Below, piece after piece: positions 28,792-36,775 of a stretch of 64,000 bases of DNA (within the stretch, counting starts at the first letter, position 1; every line of letters starts with the position of its first letter). The position numbers and the translations under genes were made by a program. The notes under the pieces were generated by a model. It saw only the letters and a program-made list of their open reading frames with translations. It was not told the origin of the DNA and did not search any database. The DNA lies in assembly GCA_020637595.1 (NCBI GenBank), contig JACKKE010000013.1, positions 1 through 64,000 on the forward strand. The letters are read 5' to 3'. The DNA is from Rhodobacter sp. (GTDB taxonomy: Bacteria > Pseudomonadota > Alphaproteobacteria > Rhodobacterales > Rhodobacteraceae).

Positions 28792-29942
28792 TGTGGAAGC
28801 ATATCGTCGCCAATGTGCTGACGCTGATGATCGTCGCCCTGGTGGTTCTGGGCGGCGTCGTCGCGATGGCGCAGCGCGCGTTCTATGCCGAGGGGCCGCT
28901 GGAACAGGCGATCTGCCTGCGGGTCGAACCTGGTGCCACGCTGCGCGCGGTGACCGAGTCTCTGACCGAGCAGGGCGCCGTGACCTATCCGATGCTGTTC
29001 CGGGTTGGCGCGCAGTATGACGGGCGCCATGCGCGGTTGCGCTATGGCTCGTATCTGGTGCCGGCCGGCGCGTCGATGGACCAGATCCTGGACATCGTGA
29101 CCCGGGGCGGGGCCTCGACCTGCGGCACCGAAGTGCTGCTGCGCGTGGGCATCGCCGCTGCCGAATACCAGGTGCGTGAGCTGGACCCCGCGACCAACCG
29201 GTTCGTCGAGGTGCTCGACCTGCCTCTGGAGACGACCGAGTTTCCGGCCGCCTATTCCGATATCGCCGGGCGCACCGATACCCGCTTCCGCATCGCCATC
29301 GCCGAAGGGGCGACCAGCTGGCAGATCTGGAACGCGCTGTCGAACGCCGAGTTTCTGACCGGCGATCTGCCCGAGGTGCCGGCCGAGGGCTCGCTCTCGC
29401 CCGACAGCTATGAGGTGCGGCGTGGCGAATCGCGGGCCGAGCTGGTGACCGAGATGCAGGACCGCCAGTCGGCGATCCTGGCTGCAGCCTGGGCCAACCG
29501 GGCCGAAGGGCTGCCGCTGGCCTCGCCCGAAGAGGCGTTGATCCTGGCCTCGATCGTGGAAAAGGAAACCGGCATCGCCGAGGAACGCCGCGTCGTCGCC
29601 AGCGTGTTCATCAACCGCCTGAACGCGCCGATGCGGCTGCAGACCGACCCGACGGTGATCTATGGCATCACCCGCGGCGAGGGCGTTCTGGGCCGCGGGT
29701 TGCGGCGTTCGGAACTGGCGGCGCGCACGCCCTACAACACCTATCAGATCGACGGGCTGCCGCCGACGCCGATCGCCAACCCCGGCCGCGAGGCCATCGA
29801 GGCGGTGCTGAACCCCGAGGATACGGATTACCTCTATTTCGTGGCGGACGGCACGGGCGGGCATGTGTTTTCCTCGACGCTGGCCGATCATAACGCCAAC
29901 GTCGCGCGTTGGCGTCAGATCGAGGCGGGGCAGGACCAGTAG
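28791..29942 (+). CDS. mltG: Endolytic transglycosylase MltG
   Basis: Inner-membrane lytic transglycosylase that cleaves nascent peptidoglycan strands. The 383-residue protein has an N-terminal membrane anchor (VLTLMIVALVVLGGVVAMA, about residues 8-26), a LysM-like YceG subdomain and the catalytic motif SIVEKETGIAEER with the essential Glu. The C-terminal TPYNTYQIDGLPPTPIANPG and FVADGTGGHVFS are typical. It starts one base inside the fabF stop and ends before a large hairpin that closes the fabF-mltG unit. Confidence 0.94.
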   Translation: MWKHIVANVLTLMIVALVVLGGVVAMAQRAFYAEGPLEQAICLRVEPGATLRAVTESLTEQGAVTYPMLFRVGAQYDGRHARLRYGSYLVPAGASMDQILDIVTRGGASTCGTEVLLRVGIAAAEYQVRELDPATNRFVEVLDLPLETTEFPAAYSDIAGRTDTRFRIAIAEGATSWQIWNALSNAEFLTGDLPEVPAEGSLSPDSYEVRRGESRAELVTEMQDRQSAILAAAWANRAEGLPLASPEEALILASIVEKETGIAEERRVVASVFINRLNAPMRLQTDPTVIYGITRGEGVLGRGLRRSELAARTPYNTYQIDGLPPTPIANPGREAIEAVLNPEDTDYLYFVADGTGGHVFSSTLADHNANVARWRQIEAGQDQ

Positions 29943-29983
29943 GGTTTTAGCGATTTCGCGAACACAACCCAGGCGGTTGCAAA

Positions 29984-30010
29984 TTGACTTTGCGCACGCC
30001 CTGGTGTAAG
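29984..30010 (+). promoter_or_regulatory. Candidate promoter ahead of the GTA cluster
   Basis: TTGACT (29984-29989) and TGTAAG (30005-30010) are 15 bp apart, about 100 bp before the first GTA gene. Spacing is slightly short. Because the hairpin at 30031-30075 lies between this promoter and g1, transcripts from here would have to read through it. In R. capsulatus the GTA promoter is activated by GafA; no GafA site is defined well enough for me to mark. Confidence 0.4.
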
Positions 30011-30030
30011 TCTGCAGGCACGCTGGAAGA

Positions 30031-30075
30031 CATGAAACAGGCGGCACGGGTGATCCCCGCGCCGCCTGTTTCATG
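30031..30075. terminator. Large hairpin between mltG and the GTA cluster
   Basis: A perfect 15-bp inverted repeat (arms 30031-30045 and 30061-30075) encloses a 15-nt loop that can pair further (CGGG/CCCG). The right arm ends GTTTCATGTT. It most likely terminates the fabF-mltG transcript. Since it ends only 37 bp before the first GTA start codon, it could instead act as an attenuator of GTA transcription. Confidence 0.7.
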
Positions 30076-30112
30076 TTGCTCGCACGGGGTGGCGCAACAG
30101 CGGGCTACACGC

Positions 30113-30457
30113 ATGAAAAAAGAAGACCCCCGAAAGGGAGAGGACGGGCCTCGCCATCTGGTGGCGCAGGCCGAACGGCAATTGGCGTTCTTCGGTGCGA
30201 TGCTGGATCAGGCGGCCGAGGACATCCAGGCAGGGACCTTCGACACCCCGCGCGAGGCGGCGGCGATGATGATGTCCCTGCGCAAGGCATTGGAGGCGGT
30301 ATTCCATGAACGCGCACGGCTCGACAAGATTGACCAGCAGGACGGACAGGGACGCGGAGCACTGGATCTCGACGCCGCACGCGCCGAGATCCGACGCCGA
30401 ATGGCTCGCCTGCGCGCCGCGCTCGATCCGCGAGACGTTTCTGGAGGAGATGAGTGA
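30113..30457 (+). CDS. Gene transfer agent g1: small terminase subunit (TerS)
   Basis: A 114-residue, highly charged helical protein (MKKEDPRKGEDGPRHLVAQAERQLAFF...). Position directly before TerL, size and helical character match RcGTA orfg1, shown in R. capsulatus to be the TerS that works with TerL without sequence-specific DNA recognition. That non-specific packaging is why GTAs carry random host DNA. The ATG at 30113 is the first good start after the hairpin. Its 3' third overlaps the TerL frame. Confidence 0.75.
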   Translation: MKKEDPRKGEDGPRHLVAQAERQLAFFGAMLDQAAEDIQAGTFDTPREAAAMMMSLRKALEAVFHERARLDKIDQQDGQGRGALDLDAARAEIRRRMARLRAALDPRDVSGGDE

Positions 30458-31727
30458 GGGCGCGCTGCTGGCGCTGCCCTGGCTGTTCGAGTTCTGGGCG
30501 ATGCCGCATCAGTTGCCGCCTGGGGGCAACTGGCGAAGCTGGGTCTGTATGGGTGGGCGCGGTGCGGGCAAGACCCGCGCCGGGGCCGAATGGGTGCGCG
30601 CGCAGGTCGAGGGGGCGGGGCCGGGCGATCCCGGCCGTGCGCGGCGCGTGGCGCTGGTCGGCGAGACCTTTGACCAGGTGCGCGAGGTGATGGTGTTTGG
30701 CGACAGCGGCCTCCTGGCCTGCTGTCCGCCCGACCGCAAACCCGTGTGGGAGGCGACGCGCCGGCGGCTGGTCTGGCCGAACGGCGCGGTGGCGAGCTGC
30801 TTCTCCGCGCACGAGCCCGAGGCCCTGCGCGGCCCGCAGTTCGACGCCGCCTGGGCGGACGAGCTGGCCAAATGGAAGAAGGCGGGCGATGTCTGGGACA
30901 TGCTGCAATTCGCGCTGCGGCTGGGTGACGATCCGCGCTGTGTGGTGACGACGACGCCACGCGCGCAGCCCACGTTGAAGGCACTCCTGAAAAGCCCCTC
31001 GACCGTGTTGACCCAGGCGCCGACCCAGGCCAACCGCGCCTGGCTGGCCGAGAGTTTCCTGGCCGAAATCGAGACGCGCTATGGCGGCACGCGGCTGGGG
31101 CGGCAGGAACTCGACGGGGTGCTGCTCGACGATGCCGAGGGCACGCTCTTTCCGCAGGCGCTGGTCGACGGCTGCCGGATCGAGGCCGCGCCGCCCCTTG
31201 ACCGGGTGGTGGTGGCGCTGGACCCGGCGGTCAGCGGCCATGCGGGCTCGGACCTGTGCGGCATCGTCGTCGTGGGGGCGGTGACCCGGGGGCCGGTGGC
31301 CGGCTGGCGGGCCTATGTGCTCGAGGATGCCAGCCTGCGCGCCGCCAGCCCCAGCGACTGGGCGCGGGCGGCGATCGCCGCCATGCAGCGCCACGGCGCC
31401 GACCGGCTGGTGGCCGAGGTCAACCAGGGCGGCGATCTGGTTGCCTCGGTCCTGCGCCAGATCGACCCGCTGGTGCCGGTTCGCGCCGTGCATGCCAGCC
31501 GGGGCAAGGGCGCGCGCGCGGAACCCGTCGCCGCGCTCTACGAGCAGGGTCGGGTCAAGCATCTGCGCGGGCTCGGCGCGCTCGAGGAACAACTGGCGCA
31601 GATGACCGCGCAGGGGTTCCAGGGCACTGGCAGCCCTGACCGCGCCGACGCGCTGGTCTGGGCGCTGACCGAGTTGATCGTGATCCCGTCGAAAAGCCAC
31701 GTCGAGCCGCAGATACGCGGCTTGTGA
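30306..31727 (+). CDS. Gene transfer agent g2: large terminase subunit (TerL)
   Basis: DNA-packaging motor. The 473-residue frame has Walker A GGRGAGKT (residues 83-90), the acidic ATPase pair in FDAAWADELAKW and the nuclease-domain aspartate in VVALDPAVSG, with C-terminal VAEVNQGGDL and SPDRADALVWAL. The start is uncertain. Homologs have about 30 residues before SEGALLALP, which favours 30306 (or the TTG at 30330) and a 152-bp overlap with g1; the ATG at 30450 would remove those residues but avoids the overlap. No promoter is seen inside g1. Confidence 0.93.
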   Translation: MNAHGSTRLTSRTDRDAEHWISTPHAPRSDAEWLACAPRSIRETFLEEMSEGALLALPWLFEFWAMPHQLPPGGNWRSWVCMGGRGAGKTRAGAEWVRAQVEGAGPGDPGRARRVALVGETFDQVREVMVFGDSGLLACCPPDRKPVWEATRRRLVWPNGAVASCFSAHEPEALRGPQFDAAWADELAKWKKAGDVWDMLQFALRLGDDPRCVVTTTPRAQPTLKALLKSPSTVLTQAPTQANRAWLAESFLAEIETRYGGTRLGRQELDGVLLDDAEGTLFPQALVDGCRIEAAPPLDRVVVALDPAVSGHAGSDLCGIVVVGAVTRGPVAGWRAYVLEDASLRAASPSDWARAAIAAMQRHGADRLVAEVNQGGDLVASVLRQIDPLVPVRAVHASRGKGARAEPVAALYEQGRVKHLRGLGALEEQLAQMTAQGFQGTGSPDRADALVWALTELIVIPSKSHVEPQIRGL

Positions 31728-31740
31728 GTGCCCGCCGCCC

Positions 31741-31810
31741 TTTCATCTTGCCTTAAATACGCCGGGGGTGAATGGCCGCAGGCCAGAGGGGGCAGCGCCC
31801 CCTCCCTTGG
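31741..31810 (+). repeat. Dispersed intergenic repeat, copy 2 (inside the GTA cluster)
   Basis: Starts TTTCATCTTGCC, then AAATACGCCGGGGGTGAAT (31755-31773) and AGAGGGGGCAGCGCCCCCT, as in copy 1 at 27318-27390. It occupies the 214-bp gap between TerL and the portal gene, the largest gap in the GTA cluster. The GGGGGC/GCCCCC hairpin could reduce read-through. The remaining gap (31811-31941) shows no gene. Confidence 0.75.
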
Positions 31811-31941
31811 CCGGTGTTGCGCGCCCTGCGGGGCACCGCGCGCTGACCCCGCCGTTTCGCAAGGTTTGGCTGCGATAACCCCCTCCAAGGCCGAGGCGCC
31901 GGGCAGAGTTGCCGGTGCCGCGCGACAAGGAGGCAGGGGTC

Positions 31942-33162
31942 ATGTTCGATTTCTTTCGCAAGACGGTGCCGGTGACCGAGCGGGCGACCGAGGGGGCGAC
32001 CGAGGCCAAGGCCTCGGCGGTGGGGCCCTTGACTGCGGGGGTGGTGGGCCGGATGGCGGCGATGCAGGGGGTCAGCCAGCTGCGCTGGACGGCGCGGGAT
32101 TCGGTCTCGCTGACCCGTGCGGGGTTCCAGGCCAACCCGGTGGGCTTCCGCGCCGTGCGGCTGATCTCCGAGGCCGCCGCGGCGCTGCCCCTCGTCTTGC
32201 AGGACAGCGAGCGGCGCTATGACAGCCATCCGCTGCTGGCGCTGGTGTCGCGGCCGAACCCGGTGCAGGGGCGCGCCGAGTTCCTCGAGGCCGTCTATGC
32301 CCAGCTTCTGCTGAGCGGCAATGCCTATGTCGAGGCCGTCGCGGGCCCGACTGCCGGCGCGCCGGCCGAACTTCACGTCCTGCGGTCGGATCGCATGTCG
32401 GTGGTGCCGGGCCCCGATGGCTGGCCGGCGGCCTGGGAATACGCGGTCGGCGGGCGCAAGCACCGCTTTGCGATGGCCGAGGGGGGCGCGCCGATCTGCC
32501 ATATCCGCTCGTATCACCCGCTCGACGACCATTACGGCCTGTCGCCGATCGAGGCCGCGGCGACCGCGCTCGATGTGCACAACTCGGCCAGCCGCTGGTC
32601 CAAGGCGCTTCTTGACAACGCGGCGCGGCCCTCCGGGGCGATCGTGTTCCGGGGTGCGGACGGGCAGGGCTCGATGACGCCCGAGCAGTTCGAGCGCCTG
32701 CAGCTGGAGATGGAGACCTATCACCAGGGCGCGCGCAACGCTGGACGGCCGATGCTGCTCGAAGGCGGGCTCGACTGGAAACCGATGGGGTTCAGCCCCT
32801 CGGACATGGAATTCCACAAGACCAAGGAAGCCGCGGCGCGGGAAATCGGCCTGGCCTTTGGCGTGCCGCCGATGCTGCTGGGGATTCCGGGCGACGCAAC
32901 CTATGCCAACTATCAGGAGGCCAACCGTGCCTTCTATCGGCTGACGGTGCTGCCGCTCGCCGCCAAGGTCACCGCGGCGCTGTCGCACTGGCTGTCGGAT
33001 CACACCGGCGAGGGGATCGTGCTGAAGCCCGATCTGGACCAGGTGCCGGCGCTGGCCACTGAGCGCGAGCAGCAGTGGCGGCGGATCTCCGAGGCCGGGT
33101 TCCTGACAGAGGCGGAAAAGCGCGCCCTGCTGGGCCTGCCGCCGCGCACGGAGGAGGCATGA
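31942..33162 (+). CDS. Gene transfer agent g3: portal protein
   Basis: A 406-residue HK97-type portal protein that forms the ring through which DNA enters the head. Family blocks include NPVGFRAVRLISEAAAALPL, PNPVQGRAEFLEAVYAQLLLSGNAYVE, YHPLDDHYGLSPIEAAA and KEAAAREIGLAFGVPPMLLGIPGDATYANYQEA. The ATG at 31942 has AAGGAGG 9 bp upstream. Its stop overlaps the start of the small g3.5 gene (ATGA). Long ORFs on the other strand here are shadows. Confidence 0.95.
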   Translation: MFDFFRKTVPVTERATEGATEAKASAVGPLTAGVVGRMAAMQGVSQLRWTARDSVSLTRAGFQANPVGFRAVRLISEAAAALPLVLQDSERRYDSHPLLALVSRPNPVQGRAEFLEAVYAQLLLSGNAYVEAVAGPTAGAPAELHVLRSDRMSVVPGPDGWPAAWEYAVGGRKHRFAMAEGGAPICHIRSYHPLDDHYGLSPIEAAATALDVHNSASRWSKALLDNAARPSGAIVFRGADGQGSMTPEQFERLQLEMETYHQGARNAGRPMLLEGGLDWKPMGFSPSDMEFHKTKEAAAREIGLAFGVPPMLLGIPGDATYANYQEANRAFYRLTVLPLAAKVTAALSHWLSDHTGEGIVLKPDLDQVPALATEREQQWRRISEAGFLTEAEKRALLGLPPRTEEA

Positions 33163-33404
33163 GCAGCCAGCGGCGCGCAGTCGGCGGATCGCGGTTTCTC
33201 TACGACAGTTTCGACCTGACCCAGGCGCGCATCGACGCGCAGGAGCAGGTCGAGAAGGAGCGCCGCGCGGGACTCGAATACCGGCTGGGCAAGATCGAGG
33301 AAGAGCTGGAGCGGCTGGAGCGGCGGCTGTGGCTGGCGGTCTACGGCGTGGCGTCGGGCGTGGTGGCGCATGGCGCGCTGGCCTTGCTGGCGGCGCGGTT
33401 CTGA
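33159..33404 (+). CDS. Gene transfer agent g3.5: small coiled-coil membrane protein
   Basis: An 81-residue protein with an N-terminal hydrophilic part, a coiled-coil (VEKERRAGLEYRLGKIEEEL, about residues 30-50) and a C-terminal hydrophobic helix (AVYGVASGVVAHGALALLAA). The position between portal and protease matches RcGTA orfg3.5. The role is not established; a membrane anchor or assembly factor would fit the layout. It is coupled to the portal by ATGA, with GAGGAG upstream. Confidence 0.85.
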   Translation: MSSQRRAVGGSRFLYDSFDLTQARIDAQEQVEKERRAGLEYRLGKIEEELERLERRLWLAVYGVASGVVAHGALALLAARF

Positions 33405-33413
33405 GGAGGCGGG

Positions 33414-33965
33414 ATGCAGGATCTGGAGACGAAATACCATCAGCCGGGCGCGGGTGGCGCCGGCGTGGCGCTGGCCGAGGGTTCGGTGATCAGCGGTTAT
33501 GCCTCGGTCTTCGGGGTGGCCGATCAGGGCGGCGACATCGTGATGCCGGGCGCCTATGCGGCCTCGCTGGAGCGGCTGCGCAAGGCCGGGGGCCGGGTGC
33601 GGATGCTGTGGCAGCACGATCAGGCGCAGCCGATCGGCGTCTGGGACGCGGTGACCGAGGACGCGCACGGGCTGTGCGTCAAGGGCCGGCTGTTGACCGA
33701 GGTCGCCAAGGGCCGCGAGGCGGCGGCCCTGATGGCGGCGGGCGCGGTCGACGGGCTGTCGATCGGCTATCGCACGCTGAAGGCGGAAAAGCTGCCCGGC
33801 GGCGGGCGCCGGCTGATCGAGCTGGAGCTGTGGGAGGTTTCGCTGGTGACCTTTCCGATGCTGCCGGTGGCGCGGGTGTCGGCCAAGGAGGCGTTGCGCG
33901 ACGAGGGCCTGATGGCCGAATTCGCGCGCGGCATCGAGGCCGCGGCGCAGGCGTTGCGCGGTTAG
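33414..33965 (+). CDS. Gene transfer agent g4: HK97-family prohead protease
   Basis: A 183-residue serine protease that matures the head by cutting the capsid propeptide. It shows ISGYASVFGVADQGGDIVMPGAY, the catalytic histidine in MLWQHDQAQPIG and the serine in VDGLSIGYRT, as in HK97 gp4. The start has GAGGAGG upstream. It directly precedes the capsid gene, the normal order for this head type. Confidence 0.95.
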   Translation: MQDLETKYHQPGAGGAGVALAEGSVISGYASVFGVADQGGDIVMPGAYAASLERLRKAGGRVRMLWQHDQAQPIGVWDAVTEDAHGLCVKGRLLTEVAKGREAAALMAAGAVDGLSIGYRTLKAEKLPGGGRRLIELELWEVSLVTFPMLPVARVSAKEALRDEGLMAEFARGIEAAAQALRG

Positions 33966-34032
33966 GCCGCGGGCGGGGCGGGTGGCCCGGTCGGGCCCCC
34001 GCGAAATGGCAACCAGAAGAAGGATGGATGCG

Positions 34033-35253
34033 ATGAGCACCGATTTTCCCGGCCGCCTGAACCATTCGGGCCAGGAGAAGAGCGCGGCGCGGCAGCCACA
34101 CGGCGAGGCGGCGCAACTGAAGGAGGCCCTGGAAGGCTTCGTGACCGAAATCAAGACCTTCCGGGCCGATGTGATCGGCAATCTCAAAGAACAGGACGAG
34201 CGACTGACCATGCTGGACCGCAAATTCTCGACCAAGACCGCCCGCCCCGTGCTGGCGCAAGCCGACGCGGGCGAGGGCCTGCATCTGAAGGCCTTTGACG
34301 CCTATCTGCGTTCGGGCGACGACGACGGGCTGCGCGGCCTCGTGCTGGAAAGCAAGGGGCTGAACACCGCGGTGAATTCCGAGGGCGGCTATCTGGTCGA
34401 CCCGCAGACGAGCGCGCGGATTCAGGGCGTGCTCTATGCCTCGGCGTCGATCCGCGCCATTGCCAGCGTCGTGCAAGTCGAGGCGGGCTCGTTCGACGTG
34501 CTGGTCGATCATGGCGACGTGGGTTCGGGCTGGGCGACGGAATCGTCCTCGATCACCGAGACCGGCAGCGCCGCCATCGACCGTATCTCGGTCAAGCTGC
34601 ACGAACTCAGCGCGATGCCCAAGGCCTCGCAGCGTCTGCTGGAGGATTCGGCCTTTGACGTTGAGGGCTGGCTGGCCGAGCGCATCGCGCTGAAATTCGC
34701 CCGGGCCGAGGCCGCGGCCTTCATCTCGGGCGATGGCGTGGACAAGCCGCGCGGGTTCCTGGACCACACCATCGTCGCTGATGGCACCGAAGTCTGGGGT
34801 GAACTTGGCTATGTGCCGACGGGCGCGGCGGGCGATTTCAACGCGACCAACCCGGCCGATGCCATTGTCGATCTGGTCTATGCGCTGGAGGCGGGCTACC
34901 GCGCCAACGCGAGTTTCGTGATGAACTCGAAGACCGCGGGCGCCGTGCGCAAGATGAAGGACGTGGACGGCCGCTTCCTGTGGTCGGACGGTCTGGCAGC
35001 GGGCGAACCGGCGCGGCTGATGGGCTATCCGGTGCTGATCGCCGAGGACATGCCCGACATCGCCGCCGATGCCCATGCCATCGCGTTCGGCGACTTCCAC
35101 GCGGGCTATACCGTGGCCGAGCGCCCCGACCTGCGCGTGCTGCGCGACCCCTTCAGCGCCAAGCCCCATGTCCTGTTCTACGCAACCAAGCGCGTGGGCG
35201 GCGATGTGACCGACTTCAACGCGATCAAGCTGCTGAAGTTCTCGGTCGCCTAA
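34033..35253 (+). CDS. Gene transfer agent g5: major capsid protein (HK97 fold)
   Basis: The 406-residue capsid precursor. The first about 110 residues are a charged, helical scaffold/propeptide (LKEALEGFVTEIKTFRADVI...), expected to be removed by g4. The HK97 core follows: NSEGGYLVDPQTSARIQ, VSVVQVEAGSFDVLVD-like E-loop region, PKASQRLLEDSAFDVEGWLAE and KPHVLFYATKRVGGDVTDFNAIKLLKFS. Three in-frame ATGs precede it; 34033 is preferred because AAGAAGG lies 9 bp upstream, while 34006 and 34024 have no properly spaced site. A hairpin follows the stop. Confidence 0.95.
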   Translation: MSTDFPGRLNHSGQEKSAARQPHGEAAQLKEALEGFVTEIKTFRADVIGNLKEQDERLTMLDRKFSTKTARPVLAQADAGEGLHLKAFDAYLRSGDDDGLRGLVLESKGLNTAVNSEGGYLVDPQTSARIQGVLYASASIRAIASVVQVEAGSFDVLVDHGDVGSGWATESSSITETGSAAIDRISVKLHELSAMPKASQRLLEDSAFDVEGWLAERIALKFARAEAAAFISGDGVDKPRGFLDHTIVADGTEVWGELGYVPTGAAGDFNATNPADAIVDLVYALEAGYRANASFVMNSKTAGAVRKMKDVDGRFLWSDGLAAGEPARLMGYPVLIAEDMPDIAADAHAIAFGDFHAGYTVAERPDLRVLRDPFSAKPHVLFYATKRVGGDVTDFNAIKLLKFSVA

Positions 35254-35264
35254 GCGATTGGGCT

Positions 35265-35283
35265 GGCCCCTTCGGGCGGGGCC
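35265..35283 (+). other. Hairpin after the capsid gene
   Basis: GGCCCC and GGGGCC pair around TTCGGGC, 11 bp after the g5 stop, in the 168-bp gap before g6. The loop includes a TTCGG element and there is no U-run. It could stabilise the capsid mRNA end or partly terminate, setting more capsid than tail mRNA. Confidence 0.4.
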
Positions 35284-35421
35284 GACCCGATGCGGCGCAG
35301 GCGCGCGGCGGACCAGAAGGGCCGTTTGCGCCCCGCACCGACCGGCTGCTCCCCTCCGTGCGAGCGATGCGGGGGCGCGCCTGCGCCATTTCTGACGATT
35401 TTCAACGCCTGGGAGGCAGCG

Positions 35422-36012
35422 ATGGACCTGATCGAAACCAGCAGCGTGAATGACGGGCTTCTGCCGGTGGCGGCGCTGCGTGCCCATCTGCGGCTGGGCA
35501 CCGGATTTGCCGACGAGGCCACGGGCGACGCTCTGCTGCTGCAGTATCTGCGCGCGGCCATCGCCACGGTCGAATCGCGCACCGGCAAGGCGCTGATCGC
35601 GCGGGGTTTCCGGCTGGTGCTGGATCGCTGGCGCTGGGCCGATGCCCAGGCGCTGCCGGTCGCGCCGGTCAGCGGTATCGACGCGGTGACGCTCACCGAT
35701 GCCGAGGGGCAGGAGACGGCGATCGACCCGGCCCGCTGGCGGCTGGTGGCGGATCGCCACCGCCCGCAGATCGCGGCAACCGGGGCGATCTTGCCGCAGG
35801 TGCCGACCTCGGGGTCGGTCGCGGTCGATTTCACCGCCGGTTTCGGTGCGACCTGGGACGCGGTGCCCGACGATCTGGCGCAGGCGGTGATGCTGCTGGC
35901 GGCGCAGTATTACGAGGGCCGCACAGGGGCCGGCAGCGGTCTGCCGTTGCAGGTCGAGGCGCTGGTGGCGCGCTGGATGCCGGTGCGGGTGACGGCGGGG
36001 GGGCGGCTGTGA
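35422..36012 (+). CDS. Gene transfer agent g6: head-tail connector/adaptor
   Basis: A 196-residue protein of the phage connector family (HK97 gp6-like). It opens LLPVAALRAHLRLGTGFADE and continues LQYLRAAIATVESRTGKAL, a typical adaptor helix bundle, with DDLAQAVMLLAAQYYEGRTG near the end. Position after the capsid matches RcGTA g6, which forms the adaptor ring under the portal. GGGAGGC precedes the ATG at 35422. The stop overlaps the start of g7. Confidence 0.9.
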   Translation: MDLIETSSVNDGLLPVAALRAHLRLGTGFADEATGDALLLQYLRAAIATVESRTGKALIARGFRLVLDRWRWADAQALPVAPVSGIDAVTLTDAEGQETAIDPARWRLVADRHRPQIAATGAILPQVPTSGSVAVDFTAGFGATWDAVPDDLAQAVMLLAAQYYEGRTGAGSGLPLQVEALVARWMPVRVTAGGRL

Positions 36013-36347
36013 TGCGGGTGACCTTGAACCGGCCGATGATGCTGGAAGAGGCAGTGACCGCGCCCGATGGGGCGGGCGGCTTCACCACCAGTTGGGTGGC
36101 GCTGGGCACGCTCTGGGCCGAGCTGCGCCCGGGTGCGGGGCGCGAATTGCGCGGCACCATCGCGCCCGAGGGGCGGATGCTGTTCCGCGTCTATCTGCGC
36201 GCCGCACCCCAGGGCAGCCCGCAGCGCCCGCGCCCCGACCAGCGTCTGCGCGAGGGCGCGCGGTTGTTCACCATCCTCGCCGTCAGCGAGGCCGATCCGG
36301 CAGGCGCCTATCTGGTCTGCCACGCGCAAGAAGAGGTGCCGGCATGA
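36012..36347 (+). CDS. Gene transfer agent g7: head-tail stopper/adaptor
   Basis: A 111-residue beta-rich protein of the phage head-tail adaptor (SPP1 gp16-like) family: LEEAVTAPDGAGGFTTSWVALGTLWAELRP and GRMLFRVYLRAAP are typical. The ATG at 36012 overlaps the g6 stop (the GTG at 36009 is an alternative). It matches RcGTA g7 by position and size and probably closes the channel after packaging. Confidence 0.9.
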   Translation: MRVTLNRPMMLEEAVTAPDGAGGFTTSWVALGTLWAELRPGAGRELRGTIAPEGRMLFRVYLRAAPQGSPQRPRPDQRLREGARLFTILAVSEADPAGAYLVCHAQEEVPA

Positions 36348-36751
36348 GCATTCAATCCAGCGCCGCGCTTCAGGTCGCGCTTTACGATCTGCTGGTGGCG
36401 GATGGCCCGCTGGCCGGGCTGGTCCCGGGCGGCGTGATGGACGCGCCGCCCCCGGGCACGCCGCAGGGCACCTATGTGCTGATCGGCGAGGAAGAGGCGA
36501 TCGACCGTTCGGACGTCAGCGGGCCGGGGGCCGAGCACCGGGTGCTGATCTCGGTGGTGTCGGATGCCGCGGGGTTTCTGACCGCCAAATCCGCCGCTGC
36601 GCGCATCGCGCAGATCCTGCCCGACGCCCAGCCCGTGCTCAGCACCGGGCGCGTCGTGGCGATCTGGTTTCACAACGCCCAGGCGCGGCGCGTCGACAGC
36701 GGCACCGTGCGCCGCATCGACCTGCGGTTCCGCGTCCGCGTCGAAGTCTGA
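36344..36751 (+). CDS. Gene transfer agent g8: tail terminator (DUF3168)
   Basis: A 135-residue protein of the DUF3168/tail-completion family: SAALQVALYDLLVADGPLAGLV, PQGTYVLIGEEEAIDRSD and IDLRFRVRVEV at the end. The ATG overlaps the g7 stop by ATGA. In RcGTA the equivalent protein caps the tail tube and joins it to the stopper. Confidence 0.92.
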   Translation: MSIQSSAALQVALYDLLVADGPLAGLVPGGVMDAPPPGTPQGTYVLIGEEEAIDRSDVSGPGAEHRVLISVVSDAAGFLTAKSAAARIAQILPDAQPVLSTGRVVAIWFHNAQARRVDSGTVRRIDLRFRVRVEV

Positions 36752-36775
36752 GTTTCGAAAAGAGGAGAGCCCAGC

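Noticed and set aside
33982..34032. Earlier starts for the capsid protein (34006, 34024)
   Set aside because: Only 34033 has a purine-rich ribosome site at proper spacing; the other ATGs overlap or precede that site.
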